Below are positions 1-9,290 of a DNA stretch of 64,000 bases, piece by piece. Under the pieces are notes generated by a model that saw nothing but the letters and a program-made list of their open reading frames with translations, made no database searches and had not been told where the DNA came from. Position numbers and translations under genes: made by a program. Every line of letters begins with the position of its first letter. Position 1 is the first letter of the stretch. Source of the stretch: Kitasatospora sp. MAP5-34 (GTDB lineage: Bacteria > Actinomycetota > Actinomycetes > Streptomycetales > Streptomycetaceae); the NCBI RefSeq assembly GCF_029894335.1, contig NZ_JARXZC010000010.1:98541-162540 (forward strand), in the 5' to 3' direction.

Positions 1-446
1 GGCACGGGATCGGGGTGACACTCTGCCGCTCCCCGTACGGCGGGACGACGGCCGTCGTCCTGCTGCCCGCCGCCCTCCTGGCGACGGTCGAGCCGGCACC
101 TGCGGTCGAGCCGGCACCCGCGGTCGAGCCGGCACCCGCGTTGGCCGTGGTGCCGGCGCCCACGGTCCTGCCGATGCGTAGGCTTCAGGCGGCGCCGGAG
201 CCCGTCCCGGCCGAGCCGCCGACCGCGCCGAGTGGTCTGCCCACCAGGGTGCGGCAGGCCGGTCTCGCCCCGCAGCTGCGGGCGGAGCCGGCCCCGGAGA
301 GCCCGGCCGAGGAGCTGTCGCCCGAGCAGGTGGGCGCGATCTTCGGCGCCTTCCAGCGGGGCCTGGACCGTGGCCGTGGCAAGGTGGCGGCGGACGATCG
401 GCAGGACGAGGGCGATCGGCACGACGAGGAAGAAGGCGGGCGATGA
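1..446 (+). CDS. Conservon sensor kinase-like protein CvnA, C-terminal part (cut by window edge)
   Basis: The reading frame is open from the window edge and ends in TGA at 444-446. Its first residues (GIGVTLCRSPYGGTTAVVLLP-type G-box) are the end of a GHKL ATPase domain, so this is the tail of a sensor kinase-like protein. A low-complexity stretch follows, with three 18-bp direct repeats (87-140) encoding VEPAPA. The tail LPTRVRQAGLAPQLR ... VGAIFGAFQRGLDRGR is typical of CvnA proteins. In streptomycetes CvnA is the membrane component of conservons, which resemble a G-protein-coupled system of sensor, roadblock protein, DUF742 protein and small GTPase. The stop overlaps the start of the next gene by four bases (ATGA), which supports an operon. 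The apparent GTG at 15 is internal, not the start. Confidence 0.85.
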   Translation, partial: HGIGVTLCRSPYGGTTAVVLLPAALLATVEPAPAVEPAPAVEPAPALAVVPAPTVLPMRRLQAAPEPVPAEPPTAPSGLPTRVRQAGLAPQLRAEPAPESPAEELSPEQVGAIFGAFQRGLDRGRGKVAADDRQDEGDRHDEEEGGR

Positions 447-877
447 CGGCAGTGGACGTGACCGAGGAGGAGCCGACCGGCGGACTCCACTGGCTGCTCG
501 ACGACCTGGTCGACCGTACCGAGCACCTGCGGCAGGCGGTGCTGCTCTCCTCCGACGGGCTCGCCACCGCAGCCTCCGCCGGACTCGGCAGCGCGGACAT
601 CGACCACCTGGCCGCGCTCTGCTCCGGCTTCCACAGCCTCGCCAAGGGCGTCGGCCGCCAGTTCGACGCGGGTGGCGTCCGGCAGACCATGGTGATGCTG
701 GACGACGCCTTCCTCTTCGTCACCCCGGCCGGGGAGGGCAGCTGCCTCGCCGTGCTGGGCGGTGTCCAGGCCGACGTCGGGCAGGTCGCCTACGAGATGG
801 CGCTGCTGGTCAAGCGGATGGGACGGCGGCTGTCGACACCCGTGAGAGCCGAGGCCGAGGTCGCCGGTCGATCATGA
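443..877 (+). CDS. Roadblock/LC7 domain protein, conservon CvnB
   Basis: This 144-residue protein is a complete roadblock/LC7 fold: LHWLLDDLVDRTEHLRQAVLLSSDGLATAASAGL, then the DHLAALCSGFHSLAKGV helix and the GEGSCLAVLGG strand. In conservons CvnB is the partner of the kinase-like CvnA and is thought to regulate the GTPase CvnD, by analogy with the MglB roadblock protein acting on MglA. It overlaps cvnA and cvnC by four bases at each end (ATGA), so the three are co-translated. Family assignment is secure; the signal sensed by this conservon cannot be read from the sequence. Confidence 0.9.
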   Translation: MTAVDVTEEEPTGGLHWLLDDLVDRTEHLRQAVLLSSDGLATAASAGLGSADIDHLAALCSGFHSLAKGVGRQFDAGGVRQTMVMLDDAFLFVTPAGEGSCLAVLGGVQADVGQVAYEMALLVKRMGRRLSTPVRAEAEVAGRS

Positions 878-1260
878 GCCGGACCGAGGACCAGGAGCAG
901 CACTGGTACGACGACGAGGCCGGCCCGATGGTCCGGCCGTTCACCGTGACCCGGGGGCGCACCCGTCCGGCCGCCGGGCAGGTCTTCGACCTGCTGGCCG
1001 AGGTGCGGGCCGTACCGGGCGCCGAGCCGGCCGGCCCGCTCGACCACGCCCGCAGCTCACTGCTCGACCAGGTGCGGCGCGGCCCGCGCCCGCTGGCCGA
1101 GCTCGCCGCCGACGCCGACCTGCCGGTCGGCGCGCTCCGGGTGCTGCTCGGTGACCTGGCGGACGACGGCCTCGTCCAGGTCGCCCCGCCGGACACCCGG
1201 GCGGGACGGCCGGACGTCGGGCTGCTGCACGAAGTGATCCAGGGTTTGCGGCGGCTCTGA
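874..1260 (+). CDS. DUF742 protein, conservon CvnC
   Basis: This 128-residue protein has the DUF742 pattern: an N-terminal MVRPFTVTRGRTRP segment (about residues 16-30) and a winged-helix-like C-terminal half with PLAELAADADLPVGALRVLLGDLADDGLVQV. DUF742 proteins are the third member of streptomycete conservons. It starts at ATG 874, overlapping the cvnB stop. Normally a cvnD GTPase gene follows at once. Here the next 130 bases are non-coding and the next gene is a convergent protease, so the locus lacks an adjacent cvnD. Confidence 0.9.
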   Translation: MSRTEDQEQHWYDDEAGPMVRPFTVTRGRTRPAAGQVFDLLAEVRAVPGAEPAGPLDHARSSLLDQVRRGPRPLAELAADADLPVGALRVLLGDLADDGLVQVAPPDTRAGRPDVGLLHEVIQGLRRL

Positions 1261-1335
1261 GGCGCCGGCCAAAGCAGGAACAGGGACGCGAGGAGCTGAG
1301 CGAGATCGGAGGGCGACGGCCTGTGCCCTACCGAT

Positions 1336-1360
1336 TTCGCGCAGTTCCCCGCGCCCCTTA
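1336..1360. repeat. Dispersed intergenic repeat, copy 1 (half element)
   Basis: The sequence TTTCGCGCAGTTCCCCGCGC followed by CCCTTA lies between the convergent cvnC and sedolisin genes. The same core recurs in at least seven other intergenic places in this window (near 9300, 15400, 22970, 32890, 36000-36060, 46300-46375 and 54540), in both orientations. Confidence 0.85.
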
Positions 1361-1395
1361 TGTGCTTGCCCGGCTACCCGAGGGCTGACGGATCG

Positions 1396-3534
1396 TCAGG
1401 AAACGGTGACGTCGTCGAAGTAGGTGTAGGTCGGGTACACCTCGAAGTTGTCGTCCACGTTGGTCAGGGTGAGCGTGTAGGCGTGACCGGCGGTGAGGGA
1501 GCCGGTGGCCGTCTGCCAACCCGCGCCGCTGGTGCAGGTCCTAGGGAGGACGGTGGTGGTGGCGCCGGTGGTGTTGTCCTTCAGGGTGGCCGTCGCCCAG
1601 TCGGCCGCGACGTTGGCGTCGCAGGTCACGTCGTAGGCGAAGGACAGCTTGGTGGAGCCCTTCGGTGCGGTGAAGGTCTGGCTGAGCGACGAGGTGGCGC
1701 TCGGGCTGGTCGAGCCGACCTGGGCGCCGTACTTGCCGCCGTGCTTGGCCGCCGCGTTGACGGCGGTGGAGCCGGTGGACTTCCAGCCGGTCAGGTTGCC
1801 GGTCTCGAAGCCGCCGTTGGTGATCCCGCCGGAGGGCGGCGGAGTGGTGCTGCCGAGCAGGGCGGTGGTGAGGGTGTCGGCGATGGGGGAGCCCCAGCCG
1901 GTGACCTGGTCGTAGCCGGCCTTGGTGGCGAAGTCCTGGTTGGCGCCGGTGGTGACGTCGTGGAAGGCGGTCCGGTACGCGGCGCTGTTCGCGAGCCGGT
2001 ACACCTTCGGGTTCACCTCGCCCAGGTTGGCCTGGTGGGCGGCCTTGGCCTTCTGGTTGAAGAGCGCGGCGTAGCCGGACCAGAGCGGGGCGGCGGCGCT
2101 GGTGCCACCGAAGACCATCCAGGTCGGGGCCTTCTTCGGGTCCTGGCTGTAGATCGCGAAGCCGGACTTCGGGTCGGCGTCGGAGGAGATGTCCGGGACG
2201 GTACGCATGGTGCCGGTGACGCCCGTGCCCGTCTGCCACTTCGGCTTGGCGAACTGGGTGGAGACACCGCCGCCCGAGGTGCTCCAGGCGCTCTCGGAGG
2301 CGTAGCCGTTGGCGGCGGAGACCTTCAGGTTGGTGCCGCCGACGCCCGTCACGTACGGGTCCGAGGCGGGGTAGTCCACGGCCTTGACCTTGGCGCCGCT
2401 GGTGGACTGGGTGCAGTCGCGCGAGCCGTCGTCGCCCGAGGCGGAGAAGACGCTGATGCCCTGGGCGGCCGCCTGCTTGAGGTTGTTGCTCACCGCCGTC
2501 ATCGTCGCGGCGGTGGTGTCCGGCTCGCAGGAGCCCCACGAGATCGAGATGACGGACGCCTTGTTGTCCGCCACGATCTTGGCGGCCATGTCGATCTCGC
2601 CGGCATCGGTGTTGGGGGCCTCGTAGACCAGCTGCTTCGCCTTGGGGGCCACGCCGCGCACGATCTCGCTGTCCAGCTCGACCTCGCCCTGGCCGTCGGT
2701 GGGCGCCGCGTCGTAGTTCGCGCCGTCCACGGAGACGGTGCTGACGGCCGGGCCCGACAGGCCGAACTGCTTGTCGTACGTGGTGAGGTTTGACGACTTG
2801 TAACCGTCGAACTCCCAGAGCGCCACCGTGCTGCCGGCGCCGTCCGCGCCGGTCTTGTCGAACCGGTACGCGCCGTCGTACTGGGCCGGGCCCAAGCCGC
2901 GCGGAGCGGCCTGCGGAGCGGCGTTGTCCGGCTTGACGATCCTGCTGTGCCGGACGGTGTGGTCGTTCAGACCCGAGAGCCCCTCCACCAGGTCCGCGAT
3001 CGCGAGCGGCAGCGAGGCTGCGGCGTCGTTGGCGAAGAAGGTGCGGTTCTGCTTCGGGTCGACGTACGTGCTCTCGTGGGTGCCGAAGGCCTTGGCGATC
3101 TGGTCCGCGGTGCCGTGGGCGTCGATCACCTGGCCGTTGTCGCTGACGCCGGTGACGGTCAGGCCCTGGCTGCGCAGGAAGGCCTTGACCTTCTCCACGT
3201 CCGCCTGGGCCGGCGCGTAGCGGGCCTTGAACTGAGCGGGCGTCAGGTACTTGCCGTACTGGTCCGAAGCCGGGTCGCTCACTGCGGCGAGGAACCGGTC
3301 GAGCTCGGCGGTGTTGCGCAGCTTGAGGCCGACGGCCACCGGTATCTGCTGCTGCGCCGGGACGTCACCCTGCTTCTGGGAGGCGGCGACGGCGGGGGTC
3401 ACAGTGCTGGGCAGGGTCACTCGCGCCGAGGACGCGTTGGATATCGAAGCCGCCTGCGCGGTGGCACCCAGCGAAGTCAGGGCCAGGGGCAGGACGGTCA
3501 GGGCTGCGGCTACGGCGAGCGAGCGGGGTCGCAC
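1396..3534 (-). CDS. Secreted S53 family (sedolisin/kumamolisin) serine-carboxyl protease
   Basis: This 712-residue precursor has a Sec signal peptide (about residues 1-30, cleavage near AQA) and a pro-kumamolisin activation domain (about 45-185). The S53 catalytic domain follows (about 215-560), then a C-terminal jelly-roll-like module beginning near GGITNGGFETGNLTGW that resembles carbohydrate-binding or adhesion domains. Catalytic residues are visible: Glu284 and Asp288 in GEVELDSE, oxyanion Asp368 in ASGDDGS and Ser479 in GGTSAAAP. The late VTGWGSP motif is usual for the Ca-binding end of the domain. Family members are secreted endopeptidases active at low pH and mature by removing their own pro-region. 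The start is GTG 3534, with GAGGAGG just upstream. It is transcribed alone, convergent with the conservon and downstream of the two-component cluster. Confidence 0.93.
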   Translation of the reverse strand: MRPRSLAVAAALTVLPLALTSLGATAQAASISNASSARVTLPSTVTPAVAASQKQGDVPAQQQIPVAVGLKLRNTAELDRFLAAVSDPASDQYGKYLTPAQFKARYAPAQADVEKVKAFLRSQGLTVTGVSDNGQVIDAHGTADQIAKAFGTHESTYVDPKQNRTFFANDAAASLPLAIADLVEGLSGLNDHTVRHSRIVKPDNAAPQAAPRGLGPAQYDGAYRFDKTGADGAGSTVALWEFDGYKSSNLTTYDKQFGLSGPAVSTVSVDGANYDAAPTDGQGEVELDSEIVRGVAPKAKQLVYEAPNTDAGEIDMAAKIVADNKASVISISWGSCEPDTTAATMTAVSNNLKQAAAQGISVFSASGDDGSRDCTQSTSGAKVKAVDYPASDPYVTGVGGTNLKVSAANGYASESAWSTSGGGVSTQFAKPKWQTGTGVTGTMRTVPDISSDADPKSGFAIYSQDPKKAPTWMVFGGTSAAAPLWSGYAALFNQKAKAAHQANLGEVNPKVYRLANSAAYRTAFHDVTTGANQDFATKAGYDQVTGWGSPIADTLTTALLGSTTPPPSGGITNGGFETGNLTGWKSTGSTAVNAAAKHGGKYGAQVGSTSPSATSSLSQTFTAPKGSTKLSFAYDVTCDANVAADWATATLKDNTTGATTTVLPRTCTSGAGWQTATGSLTAGHAYTLTLTNVDDNFEVYPTYTYFDDVTVS

Positions 3535-3708
3535 GGGCTCCTCCTCAAGCCGGCGCGGGGGGCCGGCGGGGGCGAAGCGTTACCGGATCGGGAACGCTGG
3601 GCTAGAAGGTGTCACGGATTCCGCCCGCTGTGACCCCGCCGACCTGCGGGGATACCCCCTCCTGACGGGGGATGAGTCCCCGGCCGGCGCCCTGCTATGG
3701 CTGCTGAC

Positions 3709-4926
3709 TCACCGGCCGGCGGAGCCGAGCGGCACGGAGAGCAGGACGTCGAAGCCACCGTCCGAACGCGGGGCCGCCGTCAGCGTCCCGCCGAGCAGGG
3801 TGGCACGCTCCCGGAGGCCGACGATGCCGTGGTTGCCGCCGGGAAGCACCAGCTGCGGGGCCTCGACGTTCGGTGTCCCGTTGCGTACGGAGACCTGGAG
3901 GGCGTCCTCGCCGACCTGCACGGTCACGGAGGTGAGCGCCCCCGGGGCGTGCTTGCGCACGTTGGTCAGCGCCTCCTGCACGGTCCGGTACGCGGCGCGC
4001 TCGACCGGCTCCGGGAGAGTCCGGCCGTCCGCTCCGTCGATCCGCAGACTCACGTCCACCTCGGACGTGGCCACCAGCCCGGGCAGGTCGGCGAGCCTGG
4101 GCTGGGGCGCCAACTCGGTCGGCCCCGCGCCGGCGGCCCGCAGCACCAGGATCATGCTGCGCAGCTCCTCCAGGGTGGCGACGGCGAGCCCGCGCACGGT
4201 ACCGGCGACCTTCCTGACGTCCGGGTCCTTCGTGGTGACCTCGAGGGCTCCGGCCTGGACGGCGATCAGCCCGGCCTGGTGGGAGACCACGTCGTGCATC
4301 TCCCGGGCGATCCGGGCACGTTCCTTGGCGACGATGGCCTGCTCGTGCAGGGCCCGCTCCTGGTCGCGGGAGGCGGCGAGCTGGTCGCGGGAGGCGGCGA
4401 GCTCGGCCACCCGTTCCGAGAGGTCCCTCCTGGTCTTGGTGAGCAGGCCGAGCCAGGCGGGGCCGGTGCCCAGCAGCACGGCGTAGATCAGCCACTGGAG
4501 GATGTCGCTCGCCGTCGCCTTGGCGAACAGCGAGATCGGCCAGGGGATGAAGTCCCCGACCACCACGAGCAGCACGGCGACCGTCTTCTGCCAGACCGGC
4601 CGGGTGGTGCGGGCGACGGTGTAGACGGCCACCATGGCCGCGATCAGCGCCCGGCCGGCGAACAGGCCGGGGAGGGTGAGCAGCAGCACCGTACGCGGCA
4701 GGCGCCGCCGCAGCGGCAGGGCGGCAGCGGCGGCCAGCGACACCCAGAACGTCCAGTCGCGTGGCGGCGGGAAGTTGAGCACGGCGTCCAGCCCGGCCAG
4801 CAGCATCAGGGCGACGTCGACCGCCCGTGCGTGCAGGCGGGACTGCGGCCGCCAGAGGAGCCGGACGAACTTCACGTGCTGGGCGGCGGACGGCTGCTTC
4901 GGTCTCTGCACGGGCTGGGTCTGCAC
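3709..4926 (-). CDS. Sensor histidine kinase, NarL/DesK type (HisKA_3)
   Basis: This 405-residue protein has four or five hydrophobic membrane segments in residues 35-165 and a short coiled region (SERVAELAASRDQLAASRDQERALHEQ). The HisKA_3 dimerisation box [18 protein letters not shown] carries the phospho-acceptor His211. A HATPase_c domain ends in NHGIVGLRERATLLGG. Such kinases autophosphorylate on His and pass the phosphate to a NarL-type regulator. The obvious partner is the regulator at 5052-5741, 125 bases upstream in the same direction. A second kinase precedes that regulator, so two kinases flank one regulator. No extracytoplasmic sensor domain is seen; the signal is probably sensed within the membrane. 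Confidence 0.9.
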   Translation of the reverse strand: MQTQPVQRPKQPSAAQHVKFVRLLWRPQSRLHARAVDVALMLLAGLDAVLNFPPPRDWTFWVSLAAAAALPLRRRLPRTVLLLTLPGLFAGRALIAAMVAVYTVARTTRPVWQKTVAVLLVVVGDFIPWPISLFAKATASDILQWLIYAVLLGTGPAWLGLLTKTRRDLSERVAELAASRDQLAASRDQERALHEQAIVAKERARIAREMHDVVSHQAGLIAVQAGALEVTTKDPDVRKVAGTVRGLAVATLEELRSMILVLRAAGAGPTELAPQPRLADLPGLVATSEVDVSLRIDGADGRTLPEPVERAAYRTVQEALTNVRKHAPGALTSVTVQVGEDALQVSVRNGTPNVEAPQLVLPGGNHGIVGLRERATLLGGTLTAAPRSDGGFDVLLSVPLGSAGR

Positions 4927-4994
4927 AGTCGGGGCCCTCGGGGGTTCGCTGAAGAAGCTTCGCGGGACGGTACCGCAGTCCGATTCGCCCGAGA

Positions 4995-5040
4995 AGACCG
5001 ATTCTGTAGCCGGCCGGGCACTGCCGGTCAGAATCGGTCT
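4995..5040. promoter_or_regulatory. Perfect 12-bp inverted repeat between response regulator and kinase
   Basis: The arms AGACCGATTCTG (4995-5006) and CAGAATCGGTCT (5029-5040) are perfect complements separated by 22 bases. They lie in the 125-base gap downstream of the regulator gene and upstream of the second kinase gene, both on the minus strand. They could be a binding site for a dimeric regulator or a terminator. The arms are only about 50% GC, unlike the GC-clamped terminators elsewhere here, and no T-run follows, which favours an operator. Confidence 0.6.
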
Positions 5041-5051
5041 CCGAACCCGTC

Positions 5052-5741
5052 CTACTCCCCGGCGCCCGCCCGGACCAGCCCGGCCTCGTAGGCGAGGACG
5101 ACGGCCTGCACGCGGTCCCGGAGGCCCAGCTTGGCGAGGATCCGGCCGACGTGGGTCTTCACGGTGGCCTCGGAGAGGACCAGCTTGGCGGCGATCTCGC
5201 TGTTGGACAGCCCCTGGGCGACCAGCAGGAAGACCTCGCGTTCCCGGTCCGTCAGGGGGCTGAGGACGGTCGGGCCGGGGGTGGACCGGTTGGTGGGGAT
5301 GACCTCGGCGAAGCGGTCGATCATGCGGCGGGTGGTGGTCGGGGCGACCACCGCGTCGCCCGCGTGGACCGAGCGGATCGCGGCGACCAGCTCGGGCGGC
5401 GGGACGTCCTTGAGCAGGAAGCCGCTGGCCCCGGCCTTGAGCGCGGCGAAGGCGTACTCGTCCAGGTCGAAGGTGGTCAGGATCAGCACGTGCGGGGCGT
5501 CCGGCCGGGGAGTGCCGTCCTCGGCGAGGCAGATCCGGCGGGTGGCCTGGACGCCGTCCAGCCGGGGCATCCGGACGTCCATCAGGATCACGTCCACCTC
5601 GGTCTGCTCCAGCACCGCCAACGCCTGCTGGCCGTCGCCCGCCTCGGCGGCGATCTCGATGTCGCCCTGCGACTGCAGGACCATCCGGAAGCCCGTACGG
5701 AGCAGTTCCTGATCGTCGACGAGCATCACCCGGATGGTCAC
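5052..5741 (-). CDS. Response regulator, NarL/FixJ (LuxR-type HTH) family
   Basis: This 229-residue protein has a receiver domain (residues 4-120) with acidic Asp9/Asp10, phospho-acceptor Asp55 in VILMDVRMP, and the conserved LLKD lysine. The C-terminal GerE/LuxR helix-turn-helix (about 160-225) carries LTDREREVFLLVAQGLSNSEIA and KTHVGRILAKLGLRDRVQAVV. It should bind DNA when phosphorylated by one or both neighbouring kinases. The start is GTG 5741, 52 bases after the stop of the upstream kinase. Target genes are not evident, although the secreted protease just downstream is a candidate. Confidence 0.93.
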   Translation of the reverse strand: MTIRVMLVDDQELLRTGFRMVLQSQGDIEIAAEAGDGQQALAVLEQTEVDVILMDVRMPRLDGVQATRRICLAEDGTPRPDAPHVLILTTFDLDEYAFAALKAGASGFLLKDVPPPELVAAIRSVHAGDAVVAPTTTRRMIDRFAEVIPTNRSTPGPTVLSPLTDREREVFLLVAQGLSNSEIAAKLVLSEATVKTHVGRILAKLGLRDRVQAVVLAYEAGLVRAGAGE

Positions 5742-5793
5742 TGAGGCTTCTTTCGCTTGGTCGGCGGGCGGTCCGGATGGGTCGGACCGTCCG

Positions 5794-6993
5794 TCACTTG
5801 GCTGTCTTGAGGGGCATGACCGCGCGGATCCGGAAGCCGCCGCCGGGCCTCGGCCCGACGTCGAGGCTGCCGCTGACCATGCCGACCCGCTCGCGCATGC
5901 CGATCAGACCATGCCCGAGTCCGTCGGTTCCACCGGTGCTGAGCTGCTCGTCCGTGGTGCCACGGCCGTCGTCCTCGATCAGGACCTCCAGCTCGCGGTC
6001 CCGGAAGTCCACCGCGACGTTGGCGCGGACGTCGGGGCCGCCGTGCTTGCGGACGTTGGTCAGTGCCTCCTGGACGATCCGGTACACCGTCAGCTCCACG
6101 CCGCGCGGCAGCTCCCGGGCCTCCCCGGAGGAGCTGAAGGCCACCGGCAGGCCCGCCGTGCGGACCTGCTCCAGCAGCTCGGGCAGCTCCTCGACGCCGG
6201 GCTGCGGCATGTACTCCTCGGCGGAGTCGGCCGTCCGCAGGACGCCGAGCAGCCGGCGCATCTCGACCAGCGCCTGCCGGCCGGTGCTGGCGATGGTGGA
6301 CAGCGCCTCCTTGGCCTGCTGCGGCGAGTTGTCCAGCACGTACGCGGCGCCGTCGGCCTGGACGATCATCACCGAGACGTTGTGCGCGACCACGTCGTGC
6401 AGCTCGCGGGCGATCCGGGCCCGCTCGGCGGCGACCGCCACCTTGGCCTGGGCGTCCCGCTCGCGCTCCAGCCGGGCGGCGCGGTCCTCCAGCTCCATCA
6501 GGTAGGCCCGGCGGACCCGGGTGAGCCGCCCCCACGCCCAGCACAGGACGAACGGGGTGGACATCAGGACGGAGAAGAACACCGCCCGCAGCCAGCCGTG
6601 GTCGGGGCTGGAGCCCGTCGTGCCGATGAACCGCCAGACCGTCAGCGGGCCGGCCACCAGCCCGGCGCCGAGCGCCAGCCGGGAGACCCAGGAGGAGCCG
6701 AACGCGGCGCCGGTGTACGCGAACACCAGGTACCCGATGGCCGGTGACTGCGGCACGAGGTCCAGCGCCAGCTGCGCCGTCCCGAGCCCGACGGCGACGG
6801 CGGTGGTGAGATCCGTGTTGCGCCGGCGGAAGATCATCAGCACCGTCATGACCACGGCGACGGCCCAGTCGAGGCCGAGCTTGAACCCGTGCTCGTTGGG
6901 GTCGGAGATGACGGTGAAGAAGAGAATCAGCAGCGCCCAGGCGGAGTCGACCACCATGGGGTGACGGCGGAGCCACGCGTTGAGTCGATGCAC
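5794..6993 (-). CDS. Sensor histidine kinase, NarL/DesK type (HisKA_3)
   Basis: This 399-residue protein has about five membrane segments in the first 150 residues and a coiled linker ([32 protein letters not shown]). The HisKA_3 box [16 protein letters not shown] carries His199, and a HATPase_c domain contains DDGRGT and [15 protein letters not shown]. It is the first gene of the minus-strand group kinase - regulator - kinase. Its closeness to the regulator (52 bases) makes it the likeliest cognate partner. The start is ATG 6993, and the 104 bases to the divergent methyltransferase gene probably hold both promoters. Confidence 0.92.
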   Translation of the reverse strand: MHRLNAWLRRHPMVVDSAWALLILFFTVISDPNEHGFKLGLDWAVAVVMTVLMIFRRRNTDLTTAVAVGLGTAQLALDLVPQSPAIGYLVFAYTGAAFGSSWVSRLALGAGLVAGPLTVWRFIGTTGSSPDHGWLRAVFFSVLMSTPFVLCWAWGRLTRVRRAYLMELEDRAARLERERDAQAKVAVAAERARIARELHDVVAHNVSVMIVQADGAAYVLDNSPQQAKEALSTIASTGRQALVEMRRLLGVLRTADSAEEYMPQPGVEELPELLEQVRTAGLPVAFSSSGEARELPRGVELTVYRIVQEALTNVRKHGGPDVRANVAVDFRDRELEVLIEDDGRGTTDEQLSTGGTDGLGHGLIGMRERVGMVSGSLDVGPRPGGGFRIRAVMPLKTAK

Positions 6994-7097
6994 GTCTCAA
7001 GCCTAGGCAGGCCCGGAAGCCGTTCAGGTCCACCGGGAGGGCGATCCGCTCTACTCCGCAGGGTGGAGACCGACCCGCCCCCGGTAACGTCCATCAC

Positions 7098-8114
7098 ATG
7101 AGTTGGAAGCGGTGGCGGCCCGCCATGGAACAGGCCCTCTACGCCGAGGACGGCGGCTTCTACCGCAGGTCGGAGGGCCCGGCCGGGCACTTCCGGACCT
7201 CCGTACACGCCTCACCGCTCTACTCGGGGGCGGTCGCCCGGCTGCTCGGGGACGTGGACGAGGCCCTCGGGCACCCGGCCGAACTCGCGCTGGTCGACCT
7301 CGGCGCCGGGCGTGGCGAGCTGCTGGCCGGGGTGCTGGCCGCCGTCGGACCGGAGCTGGCCGACCGGCTGCGCCCGTACGCGGTCGAACTGGCGGACCGG
7401 CCGGGCGGGCTGTCCGACCGGGTGGTCTGGACCGACCGGGTGCCCGAAGGGGTCGCGGGCCTGCTGTTCGCCAACGAGTGGCTGGACAACGTGCCGCTGG
7501 ACGTCGCGGAGGTGGACGAGGACGGGGTGCTCCGCTACCTCGAGGTGGCCGAGGACGGCGAGGAGCGGCCGGGCGGGCCGGTGACCGGGGCCGACGCCCA
7601 GTGGGCCGCCCGCTGGTGGCCGGCCGACGAGCCCGGCGCGCGGGTCGAGCTGGGCGCCCCCCGGGACGCCGCGTGGGCGGCGGCGGTCGGCGGTCTCGAA
7701 CGCGGGCTCGCGGTGGCGGTGGACTACGCGCACCTCCGGGCGGACCGGCCGCTGTTCGGCTCGTTGACCGGCTTCCGGGCCGGGCGCGAGGTGCGGCCCG
7801 TACCCGATGGGACCTGCGACGTGACCGCGCACGTGGCCTTCGACTCGGTGGCGGCGCCGCTCGCTCTCCACAGCCTGTGGACAACCCAGCGCGAAGCCCT
7901 GCGCGCGCTCGGCGTGAGAGGCGCACGCCCGGCGCTCGCGCTGGCCTCCAGCGACCCGGTGGCCTACCTGCGGGCGCTCGGCGCCGCCGGTGAGGCCGCC
8001 GAGCTGACCGAGCCGTCCGGGCTGGGCGGCTTCGGGTGGCTGGCACAGACCGTCCGGATGCCGGTACCGCAGGCCCTGCGGGGGCTGCCGGGATGGCAGA
8101 CTCTGACCCCATGA
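7098..8114 (+). CDS. SAM-dependent protein methyltransferase of the MidA/NDUFAF7 family (COG1565)
   Basis: This 338-residue protein has the MidA-type order. An N-terminal [15 protein letters not shown] / [16 protein letters not shown] region precedes the SAM-binding [18 protein letters not shown] motif (about residues 73-90), then [15 protein letters not shown], which matches the family's NEllDalPv motif. Mitochondrial NDUFAF7 symmetrically dimethylates an arginine of complex I subunit NDUFS2 and is needed for complex I assembly. NDUFS2 is the homologue of NuoD, and the gene immediately downstream here, overlapping by four bases, is nuoD. This strongly suggests that NuoD is its substrate, though that is inferred rather than shown. 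The start is ATG 7098; no better RBS-linked start was found. Confidence 0.82.
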   Translation: MSWKRWRPAMEQALYAEDGGFYRRSEGPAGHFRTSVHASPLYSGAVARLLGDVDEALGHPAELALVDLGAGRGELLAGVLAAVGPELADRLRPYAVELADRPGGLSDRVVWTDRVPEGVAGLLFANEWLDNVPLDVAEVDEDGVLRYLEVAEDGEERPGGPVTGADAQWAARWWPADEPGARVELGAPRDAAWAAAVGGLERGLAVAVDYAHLRADRPLFGSLTGFRAGREVRPVPDGTCDVTAHVAFDSVAAPLALHSLWTTQREALRALGVRGARPALALASSDPVAYLRALGAAGEAAELTEPSGLGGFGWLAQTVRMPVPQALRGLPGWQTLTP

Positions 8115-9274
8115 GGGAGACCACGGTCGGCATCGGCGCGGGTGCAGAGAACTTCCAGGGCGAGCTGGGCACCACCGACATGGTGCTCAACATCGGCCCG
8201 CAACACCCGTCCACCCACGGCGTGCTGCGCCTGAAACTGGTGCTGGACGGTGAGCGGATCGTCGCCGCCGAGCCGGTCATCGGCTACATGCACCGGGGCG
8301 CGGAGAAACTCTTCGAGGCCCGGGACTACCGGCAGATCATCATGCTGGCGAACCGGCACGACTGGCTCTCGGCCTTCGCCAACGAGCTGGGCGTCGTGCT
8401 CGCCGTCGAGCGGATGCTCGGCATGGAGGTCCCCGAGCGCGCGGTCTGGATCCGGACCATGCTCGCCGAGCTGAACCGGGTGCTCAACCACCTGATGTTC
8501 CTCGGCTCGTACCCCCTGGAACTCGGCGGGATCACCCCGGTCTTCCACGCCTTTCACGGCCGCGAGGAACTCCAGCACGTCCTGGAGGAGGCCTCCGGCG
8601 GCCGGATGCACTACATGTTCAACCGGGTCGGCGGCCTCAAGGAGGACGTCCCGGCCGGCTGGCTCGGCCGGGTCCGGGCCGCCGTCGCCACCGTGCGGTC
8701 GCAGCTGCCGGTCTTCGAGGACCTCGTCCTCGGCAACGAGATCTTCCGGGGCCGGACGGCGGGCGTCGGCGTACTCACCCGCGAGCAGGTGCACGCGTAC
8801 GGCGTCAGCGGCCCGATCGCCCGCGCCAGCGGCGTCGACTTCGACCTGCGGCGCGACGAGCCCTACCTCGCGTACGGCGAGCTGCAGGACGTCCTCACCG
8901 TGGTGACCCGCGAGGAGGGCGACTGCCTGGCCCGCTTCGAGTGCCTGATCGAGCAGACCGCCAACTCCCTCGACCTCGCCGACGCCTGCCTCGACCGGCT
9001 CGCCGGCCTCCCGCAGGGGCCGGTCAACCTGCGGCTGCCGAAGGTGCTCAAGGCCCCCGAGGGCACCACGTACGCGTGGACCGAGAACCCGCTCGGCATC
9101 AACGGCTACTACCTGGTCTCGCGCGGCGAGAAGACGCCCTGGCGGCTCAAGCTGCGGTCCGCGTCCTACAACAACATCCAGGCCCTCACCGAGCTGCTGC
9201 CCGGGACGCTGGTCGCGGACATGGTGGCGATCCTGGGGTCGATGTTCTTCGTCGTCGGCGACATCGACAAGTAA
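8111..9274 (+). CDS. nuoD: NADH-quinone oxidoreductase subunit D (orphan NuoD paralogue)
   Basis: This 387-residue NuoD / 49-kDa-type subunit starts at ATG 8111, overlapping the methyltransferase stop (ATGA); an earlier in-frame GTG at 8036 is inside the previous gene. Recognisable segments are [23 protein letters not shown] with Arg62, [44 protein letters not shown], and the C-terminal [21 protein letters not shown]. In complex I this subunit helps form the quinone pocket next to cluster N2. It is not inside a nuo operon here, so it is probably a second copy, as seen in streptomycetes that carry a nuoD2 apart from the main nuoA-N operon. Whether it enters complex I or serves a hydrogenase-like complex is unknown. 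Confidence 0.92.
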   Translation: MRETTVGIGAGAENFQGELGTTDMVLNIGPQHPSTHGVLRLKLVLDGERIVAAEPVIGYMHRGAEKLFEARDYRQIIMLANRHDWLSAFANELGVVLAVERMLGMEVPERAVWIRTMLAELNRVLNHLMFLGSYPLELGGITPVFHAFHGREELQHVLEEASGGRMHYMFNRVGGLKEDVPAGWLGRVRAAVATVRSQLPVFEDLVLGNEIFRGRTAGVGVLTREQVHAYGVSGPIARASGVDFDLRRDEPYLAYGELQDVLTVVTREEGDCLARFECLIEQTANSLDLADACLDRLAGLPQGPVNLRLPKVLKAPEGTTYAWTENPLGINGYYLVSRGEKTPWRLKLRSASYNNIQALTELLPGTLVADMVAILGSMFFVVGDIDK

Positions 9275-9290
9275 CGGGGTACCGGACGGC

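Noticed and set aside
5007..5028. Extended terminator stem inside the 4995-5040 inverted repeat
   Set aside because: The bases inside the 12-bp arms do not continue pairing and there is no T-run, so it was left as a putative operator.
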